A stretch of 12,248 nt of DNA from positions 1 to 12,248 of the forward strand of contig JAJRWO010000134.1 of assembly GCA_024276775.1 (NCBI GenBank), read 5' to 3'. The notes under the pieces were generated by a model that ran no database searches, had not been told where the DNA came from, and worked only from the letters and a program-made list of their open reading frames with translations. The DNA is from Gammaproteobacteria bacterium (GTDB lineage Bacteria > Pseudomonadota > Gammaproteobacteria > Tenderiales > Tenderiaceae). The translations under genes were made by a program, and so were the position numbers. Position 1 is the first letter of the stretch; the number at the start of each line of letters is the position of its first letter. This document shows positions 7,343-12,237 of the stretch, piece after piece.

Positions 7343-7555
7343 GGGGTATACACGGGAATTATTGGCCAGGAGTGGATCAGGATAACCGCTGAGGGGGCCG
7401 TTACGTTGTAATGTTGGTTTTGTAAAGGTTTCTCGTTTTCTGGTTCAGAAATATCATGAGGACTTTCCAGGCTCGTATCCACTGCTCGACGCCATTCGCT
7501 ATAAAACACCTTGCTGAATGGTAAAGACACGATCCCGTCAGTAAGCATTAATCAT
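7343..7555. other. Stretch after the exporter operon without a recognisable gene
   Basis: This 213-base stretch holds no supported gene. A minus-strand open frame (7261-7548) runs antisense into the end of ybhR but lacks a ribosome binding site and resembles no family I know. I treat the stretch as decayed DNA leading into the antiporter remnant. Confidence 0.4.
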
Positions 7556-7809
7556 GATGTAAATATTTTGGTTGTCCTGGTACTCGTCGTGCTAGCCGCC
7601 CACTATGTCAGTGTCAGTGTGCCCGTCTTGCTTTTAAAATTGTTTCGTCACTTCACGCCCAATGGGTGACGCTACTCACCTGGGGTGGTTTGCGTGGTGG
7701 GGTTTCTATTGCAGTGACTTATATTATCGTCATTTTTTTGGTGCTGGTGCAGGGCTTGACTCTGAGTCAAACGAACAAAAACGAAGCAATTGATCGAGAA
7801 GAAGTGTAA
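7556..7809 (+). pseudogene. Remnant of a CPA1-type Na+/H+ antiporter
   Basis: Two frames read as consecutive pieces of the C-terminal membrane domain of a cation:proton antiporter. From 7556 one frame gives a hydrophobic helix (VNILVVLVLVVLAAHYVSV) followed by LLLKLFRHFTPNG and a stop. From 7660 a shifted frame gives QWVTLLTWGGLRGGVSIAV, then VLVQGLTL, and ends at TAA 7807. WGGLRG followed by VQGLTL is the classic CPA1 signature. In functional proteins these two motifs are separated by more residues, so an internal deletion is likely as well as the frameshift near 7655-7665. There is no start codon and no N-terminal part. The gene is dead; an intact copy would have exchanged Na+ for H+ across the inner membrane. 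Confidence 0.65.
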
Positions 7810-7818
7810 AGGTGTTGG

Positions 7819-8011
7819 TATTTAACTGTCCGTTACCGCGTTCTTGTTGCAGGTATTCTTGATGTAAAGCCGCGCAACTTTTTTGCAATCGATACGCTGG
7901 CAGGAGCTGCTTGGGTATTGCTCTACATGGGATGGGCGCATCGTGACGGAAAGCATTGACGTGATTGGCTTCATCAGTTTAGCGATTATAATCGTTGTGG
8001 CGGTGTGTTAG
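7819..8011 (+). pseudogene. Probable remnant of a DedA-like membrane protein
   Basis: One frame (7819-7959) reads VRYRVLVAGILDVKPRNFF and then AIDTLAGAAWVLLYMGW before a stop. This resembles the DedA/SNARE-associated region, where R.xxP..AG...M...F precedes a hydrophobic helix with a conserved W. An overlapping shifted frame (7943-8011) continues with IDVIGFISLAIIIVVAVC and a stop, as a last membrane helix would. No start codon or N-terminal half is present. The assignment rests on a short motif and is less sure than the antiporter next to it. Confidence 0.4.
7965..7992 (+). promoter_or_regulatory. Candidate promoter of the MarC family gene
   Basis: TTGGCT (7965-7970) and a perfect TATAAT (7987-7992) are spaced by 16 bases and lie about 90 bases before the MarC start. 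The -10 is centred in the perfect 12-bp palindrome CGATTATAATCG (7983-7994). The promoter overlaps the end of the DedA-like remnant. Confidence 0.4.
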
Positions 8012-8064
8012 GTACGGGCGTATCTTCATCGCTGCCGCAGATAAAGCTGGAATAATCCCGTACC
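8011..8064 (+). promoter_or_regulatory. Inverted repeat in the MarC leader
   Basis: GGTACGGG (8011-8018) and CCCGTACC (8057-8064) are perfect complements 38 bases apart, ending 16 bases before the MarC start codon. In RNA they could form a hairpin close to the ribosome binding region. No known riboswitch is recognised. Confidence 0.3.
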
Positions 8065-8080
8065 ATAGAGAACAAACATT

Positions 8081-8716
8081 ATGCTTGATTACGCAGAATA
8101 CATAAAAATATTTGTTGGTTTGTTGGCCATCGTCAATCCGTTCGGAGTGATACCTCTCTTCATCAGTATGACCGCCGGCGAGGGTGTAACCCAATGCCGT
8201 AAAACAGTCAATTTGGTGGCCTTGGGTGTCATCATTATCCTGCTGGTGACGCTGTTTTTTGGCGAGCTGCTGTTGCAATTTTTCGGCATCACTATCGATT
8301 CGTTCCGGGTCGGTGGCGGCATCTTAATATTGTTGATGGCCATCGCTATGTTGCACGCTAAAACCAGTCATATTAAACAGACTGATGAAGAGGCTGACGA
8401 GTTGGTCGAGAAGGAGTCTGTCGCCATCGTGCCGCTAGCCATGCCGCTGCTGGCTGGGCCGGTAGCGATCAGTACCGTGATACTGGCGGCGCATAAATCA
8501 AACGGCGTTGGTCATTACTCGATCATCGTATTGGGTATCTTATTGTTGAGCCTGATTGTCTGGGGTGTGCTGCGGTTGTCGCCGTGGATAGCCGGTCGCA
8601 TCAGTGCCACGGGAATCAACATCATCACTCGTATCATGGGACTGATACTGGCGGCGATTGCAATTGAATTTATCGCCAATGGTTTGAAAGGGCTGTTTCC
8701 GGTACTGGCGGGCTGA
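8081..8716 (+). CDS. MarC family integral membrane protein (YchE-like)
   Basis: A 211-residue protein with about six membrane segments, full length for the MarC/UPF0056 family. Family marks are VNPFGVIPLFISMT (18-31), FRVGGGILILLMAIAM (75-90), PLAMPLLAGPVAIST (118-132) and the C-terminal TGINIITRIMGLILAAIAIE (177-196). The pattern is closer to E. coli YchE than to MarC itself. The biochemical function of the family is not established; the name MarC comes from its neighbourhood to the mar locus, not from proven drug export. The start at 8081 has only a weak GAG upstream. It is the single intact gene among antiporter, DedA-like and P-type ATPase fragments. Confidence 0.92.
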   Translation: MLDYAEYIKIFVGLLAIVNPFGVIPLFISMTAGEGVTQCRKTVNLVALGVIIILLVTLFFGELLLQFFGITIDSFRVGGGILILLMAIAMLHAKTSHIKQTDEEADELVEKESVAIVPLAMPLLAGPVAISTVILAAHKSNGVGHYSIIVLGILLLSLIVWGVLRLSPWIAGRISATGINIITRIMGLILAAIAIEFIANGLKGLFPVLAG

Positions 8717-8741
8717 CCGCCTGTAAATGTGTGGAGAAAAT

Positions 8742-9120
8742 ATGACACCAAACCAAGCACCACCCAATAATCCTCATTTCGCGGGCACGTTGTTAGGGAA
8801 ATCGAGAGGGGCGTTATTCAGCGCCTTACAAAGTAGTGAGCAGGGGTTGGGTAATAAGGAAGCCGATCGGCGCCAACAAACTTATGCACTAAATCAGATT
8901 CAGTTTCACCGCAGTTATTCTCTCTGGCGGATGTTGTTACAGGAATTTATTGTCTTCGGTTTCCACTGCTGTTGCTCTCCTTTTGGGCGAACAGCCTTAG
9001 TTCAGGCCAGGGCTGTCACCTGATAGGGGCAGTGAACGCTCTGTTAACGCTGCCAGCGAATTAGGTCGGCTGCGGAAGGAAGCCGCGTTTCGCTATGATA
9101 GGGGATGCCCCGCGCAGTGA
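8742..9120 (+). pseudogene. Truncated P-type cation-transport ATPase, N-terminal part
   Basis: A new gene starts at ATG 8742, five bases after GGAG (8733-8736). The first ~75 residues match the N-terminal cytoplasmic domain of Ca2+/Mg2+ P-type ATPases: LFSALQSSEQGLGNKEADRR, then YALNQIQFHR and SLWRMLLQEF, i.e. the family's L...GL...EA..R....N.......W..LL..F pattern. At about 8960 the first membrane helix should begin, but the frame turns to cysteines and ends at 9023. A neighbouring frame restores PLLLLSFW. Another (9031-9120, SVNAASELGRLRKEAA, then FRYDRG) resembles the actuator-domain lead-in. None of the catalytic DKTG region is present. The gene cannot work as a pump. Confidence 0.6.
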
Positions 9121-9184
9121 AATCTGTGTCAGGACGCGTGGTCTCAATATTTGTGATGTAGCTATAGCCGTGAATAGCGCTAGC

Positions 9185-9313
9185 TCACTGTAGCTTCATA
9201 GAGCCTTTTCCATTTATAAAAAAATTTCTCTGCATCGGCCAAAATGACGGCATGCCTTGGAGAGATTCTTGATCTCCTTGGCGTAATTGAGAACGTTGCA
9301 CTTTAATATTCAT
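9185..9313 (-). CDS. Small ORF of 42 residues, unrecognised
   Basis: A short frame begins MNIKVQRSQLRQGDQESLQG with ATG at 9313, eight bases after a good AGGAG. A possible operator-like hairpin (9341-9356) lies upstream. The frame ends at 9185. In the shifted frame the DNA continues as VILADAEKFFYKWKRLYEAT and stops, which could mean a frameshifted small gene. I recognise no family. It is on the same strand as the cassettes to its right and could be the first bases of a further, broken cassette gene. Confidence 0.3.
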   Translation of the reverse strand: MNIKVQRSQLRQGDQESLQGMPSFWPMQRNFFINGKGSMKLQ

Positions 9314-9340
9314 TTTTCTTGCTCCTAGCTAGCTTAGATT

Positions 9341-9356
9341 GACAGTGTCAACTGTC
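9341..9356. repeat. Short palindrome upstream of the small ORF
   Basis: GACAGT and ACTGTC (9341-9346, 9351-9356) flank the 4-base loop GTCA. On the minus strand it contains TTGACA, a perfect -35 hexamer, but no well-spaced -10 box follows. It could be an operator or chance. Confidence 0.3.
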
Positions 9357-9375
9357 TGCCTAGGTTAAGATTTTT

Positions 9376-9482
9376 ATAGTAGGCTGGAGCGTTGTTTGGT
9401 TTGTGTGATAATGTGGCGAAGCGTTTGTGACAACACAAACCAAACAACGTGGAAGTTTGTCTGTGTTGAGGTGCCTTGTATG
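9376..9482 (-). other. Degenerate long attC-like site after the ICMT-family gene
   Basis: On the minus strand, about two bases after the ICMT-family stop, CATACAAGGC (start at 9482) resembles the R''/L'' start of the other attC sites here. It is followed by a perfect 17-bp inverted repeat (9390-9406 with 9433-9449) separated by 26 bases, as in the hairpin of long attC sites. No GTTRRRY core is found on the far side, so the R' half appears lost or diverged. The outer limit is therefore approximate. Confidence 0.45.
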
Positions 9483-9484
9483 GT

Positions 9485-9943
9485 TTAGATCCATCGGCGA
9501 ACCCTATTTTTATACTCAACAAAAGATTTACTAAATTTACTCTCTAATGCAGATTCTTCCGGAATGATTTGGTACTTAGTGATGTACCAAATAAATACAG
9601 GTAACCCCACTAGCGAGATATAACTACCTATTAATGCTGCCCAGGCTAATAAACACAAAGCAAACCCAACGTACATTGGATTTCTTGAGTACCTATAAAC
9701 CCCACTTGTGACTAGACGTGTTGTGTTCTCAGGGTTGACTGGGTTCACCGTAGTATTGTTTTTAAAGAACTCCCTTACTCCAATTAGCACCAATGCAACC
9801 CCGGATGCGGACAAAATTACGAATAGAGGTACATTCGCGGCTCCTTGGACGTTCCTGCTTGGTGACAACCATTGAATAGCTAGCATTGCCATTGCAACGA
9901 GAGCTACCTGTGCAATAGGAATAAATCGTATTTTCAAAAACAT
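9485..9943 (-). CDS. Isoprenylcysteine carboxyl methyltransferase (ICMT)/PEMT-fold membrane protein (cassette gene)
   Basis: A 152-residue protein with hydrophobic segments at about 8-26, 38-56 and 94-120. It has the ICMT/PEMT-fold signature: TSGVYRYSRNPMYVG at 79-93, then IIPEES (126-131) and a C-terminal F.EYKNRVRRWI. In the family the RNPMY and EE...Y...R parts form the S-adenosylmethionine-binding region of a small membrane methyltransferase. Bacterial members have mostly unknown acceptors, and prenylated protein is not implied. ATG 9943 lies only two bases from GAGGGG. A TTG six bases further on would be better spaced, so the start may be two codons later. The gene lies between attC sites at 9971-10034 and about 9376-9482, in their direction, as an ordinary cassette gene. 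Confidence 0.8.
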   Translation of the reverse strand: MFLKIRFIPIAQVALVAMAMLAIQWLSPSRNVQGAANVPLFVILSASGVALVLIGVREFFKNNTTVNPVNPENTTRLVTSGVYRYSRNPMYVGFALCLLAWAALIGSYISLVGLPVFIWYITKYQIIPEESALESKFSKSFVEYKNRVRRWI

Positions 9944-9970
9944 CCCCTCATCATGTTGAGGCTGCGAAAA

Positions 9971-10034
9971 ACATAACGTTAGCGTTAAATGGCGCGCGTT
10001 TTTTTGCGCCGTCCATTTTGAACGGCTTGTATGG
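9971..10034 (-). other. attC recombination site between the isomerase and ICMT cassettes
   Basis: Read on the minus strand, CATACAAGCCGTTCAAAATGG is partly complementary to CCATTTAACGC and GTTATG at the other end. CATA/TATG, CGTT/AACG and AAATGG/CCATTT pair, with extrahelical bases between. GGCGC and GCGCC flank the A-run that forms the loop. The R' core is GTTATGT (9977-9971). The R'' lacks one A (CATAC for CATAAC). Orientation is minus. Confidence 0.8.
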
Positions 10035-10208
10035 TGCTTTGAGCATTCGGTTTTTCTAATTAGCTTCTATCGGCTTTTTTGGTTTTGCAAAGAATACTAA
10101 TGGTATTGCTAAAGGATCTAAACGCCAAATCAAGGGATCAGTGTCCTTGAAGTGAGTAGGTAATATTTTTCAAGTACACTGATCCCTTGATTCGACCCGC
10201 ATTTGAAA
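10035..10208. other. Non-coding part of the isomerase cassette
   Basis: About 170 bases lie between the isomerase stop and its attC with no open frame of note. They contain the strong inverted repeat at 10128-10192. Most cassettes have their attC directly behind the gene, so this long 3' stretch is unusual. Confidence 0.5.
10128..10192. repeat. 24-bp inverted repeat with 17-base loop
   Basis: Arms at 10128-10151 and 10169-10192 are complementary at 23 of 24 positions; the outer part AATCAAGGGATCAGTG pairs perfectly over 16 bases. It begins 17 bases beyond the isomerase stop and has no attC cores. It could act as a bidirectional terminator or mRNA-stabilising hairpin, or be a small palindromic mobile repeat. 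No T-run of terminator length adjoins the stem. Confidence 0.75.
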
Positions 10209-10553
10209 TTAAAGCTTATTCCTATTGCAATAATCGGCATTTTTAAATTCTATAACATTAGCCCCTATATTAGGCACAGTAGGAAACAAGGATGTTAATC
10301 CTTGGACTATTTTTCTAGATAAACCTGCTTTTTGTTCATTGCTTCTGCCTTCCATTATATGAGCAAACACATGGATGAAATCTTCAATTTTATTTCCCGT
10401 TGAATATTTCTTAAACGAATTAACTCTTACTTTTATATCATTTTCATTAAACAGTTCAGTTGATTTTGCGGCCAAGTGTACTTGCTCAATAATTTTTTCT
10501 TCAGAATATAATTCAAAAATACTTTCAGAGCAATCTACTAAAAAATGAGGCAT
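10209..10553 (-). CDS. 5-carboxymethyl-2-hydroxymuconate isomerase family protein (cassette gene)
   Basis: A 114-residue member of the CHMI branch of the tautomerase superfamily. It starts MPHFLVDCSESI, so Pro2 becomes the N-terminal catalytic base after methionine removal. It then has NDIKVRVNSF (38-47), FIHVFAHIMEGRSNEQKAGLS (59-79) and a C-terminal part ending in YCNRN. Arg43 and Arg70 correspond to conserved positions in the family. CHMI normally works in homoprotocatechuate breakdown with the other hpa enzymes. None of those is present, so the real substrate here is unknown. It is slightly shorter than E. coli HpaF (about 126 residues). The start is well supported by AAGG six bases upstream. 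It lies in cassette orientation between the attC sites at 10581-10644 and 9971-10034. Confidence 0.85.
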   Translation of the reverse strand: MPHFLVDCSESIFELYSEEKIIEQVHLAAKSTELFNENDIKVRVNSFKKYSTGNKIEDFIHVFAHIMEGRSNEQKAGLSRKIVQGLTSLFPTVPNIGANVIEFKNADYCNRNKL

Positions 10554-10580
10554 TTTTTTCCTTATAGATATATCCGGAAC

Positions 10581-10644
10581 TGCTAACGTTTAGGGTAAGG
10601 TGAGCGACGTTTTTTCCGTGCCGCACTTGACCCGCTTGTTATAT
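10581..10644 (-). other. attC recombination site after the Phd/ParE cassette
   Basis: On the minus strand R'' ATATAAC (10644-10638) is followed by AAGCGGGTCAAGTGCGGCACG, an A-rich loop, and an imperfect complement ending in R' GTTAGCA (10587-10581). The arms pair as GGGT/ACCC and AAGTG-like blocks with mismatches. The toxin stop codon TAA (10641-10639) lies within the R'' core. R' fits GTTRRRY only in its first five positions. Confidence 0.75.
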
Positions 10645-10950
10645 TTTTTTATTTACAGGGGTGTTCGTTAAATTTAATAAGCACTCACTTCGCCATACTC
10701 TAATGACATGAATAGCTTTTTTCTCTTTTAAATAAACGATACGAAAAGGAGGGTGAATTAATTCACGAATATTGTTTTCGTTAAATTCAGGTGCCTTGCG
10801 ACCAATTTCTGGGTTTATTGGTATGGTTTCAATATGTTTAATAATTTTCGTAACAAACTCAACCCCTATTTGCGGTACACCTTCATTAGGATAGTATTCT
10901 TTTATTGCTTCTAAATCATTAAACGCTGAGTCAGATATTAATGTTTTCAA
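10639..10950 (-). CDS. RelE/ParE superfamily toxin
   Basis: A 103-residue small basic toxin. The N-terminal part SDSAFNDLEAIKEYY is the ParE/RelE helical hairpin. FNENNIRELIHPPFRIVYL (76-94 region) and AIHVIRVWRSE are the central strands typical of the ParE/RelE fold. ParE members poison DNA gyrase and RelE members cleave mRNA; sequence alone does not separate these here. The start overlaps the antitoxin stop by four bases (10947-10950), the usual toxin-antitoxin arrangement. The stop codon is formed by the attC R'' core. It is in the same direction as its attC, unlike the two other toxin-antitoxin pairs in the window. Confidence 0.88.
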   Translation of the reverse strand: MKTLISDSAFNDLEAIKEYYPNEGVPQIGVEFVTKIIKHIETIPINPEIGRKAPEFNENNIRELIHPPFRIVYLKEKKAIHVIRVWRSECLLNLTNTPVNKKI

Positions 10951-11219
10951 ATGTTGATACCTAATTTTCTTTTTACATCATCAACTGTTTGCACTTTACC
11001 TTCTTGTACTTCCAATAAACCTTGTGCGATGGCTTTTACAAAAGCGCGCTCTTCTTCATGGTTTTCAAATTCTTCTAAGCTTTGCATAACTGCTATGCCA
11101 CGACCCCTGCTAGTAAGTAATATGGGGCGATGAGAATCTTTTGCTTGATTTACAATTTTTCCTGGATTTACTTTGAGGTCAGACAAAGGAACAATGTCTT
11201 GGGAGAATAGTGTTTTCAT
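10947..11219 (-). CDS. Phd/YefM family antitoxin
   Basis: A 90-residue antitoxin. VPLSDLKVNPGKIVNQAKDS (residues 10-29), then RPILLTSRGRGIAVMQSLEEFE, is the Phd/YefM DNA-binding fold. The C-terminal helix region (RAFVKAIAQGLLEVQEGKVQ, then DDVKRKLG) is the part that would bind the toxin. I chose ATG 11219 because AAGGA lies eight bases upstream; the GTG at 11225 is too close to it. Four-base overlap with the toxin start indicates coupling. Its promoter region contains a perfect 9-bp inverted repeat around the -10 box (11233-11268), so autorepression is very likely. Confidence 0.88.
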   Translation of the reverse strand: MKTLFSQDIVPLSDLKVNPGKIVNQAKDSHRPILLTSRGRGIAVMQSLEEFENHEEERAFVKAIAQGLLEVQEGKVQTVDDVKRKLGINI

Positions 11220-11232
11220 ATGCACAATCCTT

Positions 11233-11282
11233 ACAGGTGCTGTTAACTGGTCTTATTATAGCACCTGTAGCATGGGCTTCAA
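11233..11282 (-). promoter_or_regulatory. Promoter and operator of the Phd/ParE-type pair
   Basis: On the minus strand TTGAAG (11282-11277) and TATAAT (11260-11255) are spaced by 16 bases. ACAGGTGCT (11268-11260) and AGCACCTGT (11241-11233) form a perfect 9-bp inverted repeat that brackets the -10 box and start region. This is a textbook layout for autorepression by the toxin-antitoxin complex. The promoter lies within the cassette and makes it independent of an integron promoter. Confidence 0.7.
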
Positions 11283-11289
11283 TGAAAAA

Positions 11290-11354
11290 CATAAGGTCAA
11301 AGTTGAGTTGTGGCGCGTCATATCGCGCCATCAAGCTCGAACGCCTTGTTATAT
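11290..11354 (-). other. attC recombination site between the VapBC and Phd/ParE cassettes
   Basis: On the minus strand R'' ATATAAC (11354-11348) and AAGGCGTTCGAGC are followed by the perfect hairpin TGGCGCG/CGCGCCA (11330-11324 and 11317-11311) with a 6-base loop. The far core reads CTTATG where GTTATG is expected (compare GTTATGTTTTTC at 9977-9966), so the essential G of the cleavage core appears changed to C. Confidence 0.75.
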
Positions 11355-11383
11355 TTTTCTTTTAGTTTCATAAGCTTATATTC

Positions 11384-11447
11384 GCCTTGCTATTACGAGC
11401 GCCAGGTATATACTATTAAATATATATCAATATAGAGAGGTGGTGAT
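11384..11447 (+). promoter_or_regulatory. Promoter and operator region of vapBC
   Basis: TTGCTA and TATACT are spaced by 16 bases in the AT-rich leader, followed by near-palindromic runs (GTATATAC; TATTAAATATATATCAATA) that could bind the AbrB-type antitoxin. GAGG at 11436-11439 is a good ribosome binding site eight bases before the VapB start. Confidence 0.45.
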
Positions 11448-11681
11448 ATGAGCGCACAAATAGCAAAAATATTTATGAACGGGCGTAGCCAAGCCGTCCG
11501 TTTACCTAAAGAATACCGTTTTGATACTGACGAGGTTTACATTACAAAGCAAGGGGATAACATCATCATTTCTGCAAAAGAGCCAACGTGGGATGAGTTT
11601 TTTGATTCTAAGCCTGCTTTTGGAGATGACTTTTTGCAACAACGGTTTGATGAGGAACCTCAAGAAAGGGATTTCGATTGA
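11448..11681 (+). CDS. vapB: VapB/VagC-type antitoxin with AbrB-like domain
   Basis: A 77-residue protein. The first ~45 residues are a SpoVT-AbrB swapped-hairpin DNA-binding domain (AKIFMNGRSQAVRLPKEYRF, then EVYITKQGDNIIIS). The acidic tail (WDEFFDSKPAFGDDFLQQRF, then DEEPQERDFD) is the part that would neutralise the VapC nuclease. It begins after GAGG at the usual spacing. Its stop TGA (11679-11681) shares one base with the VapC ATG. The gene is read in the + direction, against the minus orientation of the attC at 11290-11354, so the cassette carries its operon inverted with its own promoter. Family assignment is clear; no DNA target is known for this copy. Confidence 0.92.
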   Translation: MSAQIAKIFMNGRSQAVRLPKEYRFDTDEVYITKQGDNIIISAKEPTWDEFFDSKPAFGDDFLQQRFDEEPQERDFD

Positions 11682-12082
11682 TGTATATGCTTGATACCAA
11701 TATTGGTATTTATGTTTTGAAAAATCACTCAGATAAATTACGACACAAATTTAAAGCGATTAAAGATATTTGTATCTCATCGATTACGTATGGTGAATTG
11801 TGTTTTGGAATTGAGAATGGAAGTAGCGGTTTAAAAGAAGAGCGCTGGCAACAACTTAATGTTTTTACACAGAGATTGCTAATAGATCCTATGGATGAAA
11901 ATGCTGGAAAGCACTATGGCTCAATTAGAGCACAGCTAAAAAAAGAGGGTACGCCTATAGGAAATAATGACCTTTTAATTGCTGCCCATGCTAGAAGTAT
12001 TCATGCTGTACTAGTTACTAACAATGTCCGTGAGTTTGAACGAGTACCGAACCTTGTTGTTGAAAACTGGATTTCTGATTAG
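11681..12082 (+). CDS. vapC: VapC family PIN-domain ribonuclease toxin
   Basis: A 133-residue PIN-domain toxin. Acidic active-site residues are visible: Asp5 in MLDTN, Glu39 in SSITYGEL, and Asp97 in PIGNNDLLIAAHA. The last motif TNNVREFERVPNLVVENW is intact at 113-130. VapC toxins of this type cleave tRNA or rRNA with Mg2+ and are blocked by VapB. The start ATG 11681 overlaps the VapB stop by one base, with AAAGG ten bases upstream; ATG 11687 is a less likely alternative. The stop is followed within 11 bases by an attC core remnant (12093-12099) and then the right IS, so transcription points toward the IS. Confidence 0.93.
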   Translation: MYMLDTNIGIYVLKNHSDKLRHKFKAIKDICISSITYGELCFGIENGSSGLKEERWQQLNVFTQRLLIDPMDENAGKHYGSIRAQLKKEGTPIGNNDLLIAAHARSIHAVLVTNNVREFERVPNLVVENWISD

Positions 12083-12092
12083 TGTTTTTTAA

Positions 12093-12111
12093 ATATAACG
12101 TTTCACATAAG
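12093..12111 (-). other. attC remnant cut by the right IS
   Basis: Read on the minus strand, CTTATGTGAAAC precedes the core GTTATAT (12099-12093), which opens the VapBC cassette. The matching R'' of that cassette is ATATAAC at 11354-11348, an exact mirror. The rest of the attC is missing because the IS begins at 12112, 12 bases from the core. Confidence 0.55.
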
Positions 12112-12177
12112 GTGTAGAAGTTCAGACCCAATCTGACAGATTATTAAATTAAGTGAGCGTAGCGAACTTGATTTAAT

Positions 12178-12236
12178 GAGAGTTACCCGTTTTGATGTGA
12201 TTGCTTACATCAATCAAAACACTAAAGGTAACTCTC
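12178..12236 (+). promoter_or_regulatory. Stem-loop covering the transposase ribosome binding site
   Basis: GAGAGTTACC (12178-12187) pairs perfectly with GGTAACTCTC (12227-12236). Inside, GTTTTGAT and ATCAATCAAAAC extend the stem imperfectly. The likely Shine-Dalgarno AAAGG (12224-12228) and the bases up to the start codon fall in or next to the 3' arm. Transcripts reading in from outside would fold this way and hide the start, a control known in IS10 and IS50. Confidence 0.6.
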
Positions 12237-12237
12237 A

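Noticed and set aside
7261..7548. Minus-strand open frame of 95 residues after ybhR
   Set aside because: It overlaps the end of ybhR, has no ribosome binding site and resembles no known family.
9390..9449. 17-bp inverted repeat considered as an intrinsic terminator or MITE
   Set aside because: There is no T-run, the loop is long, and its place just behind a cassette gene with an R''-like start fits a long attC hairpin better.
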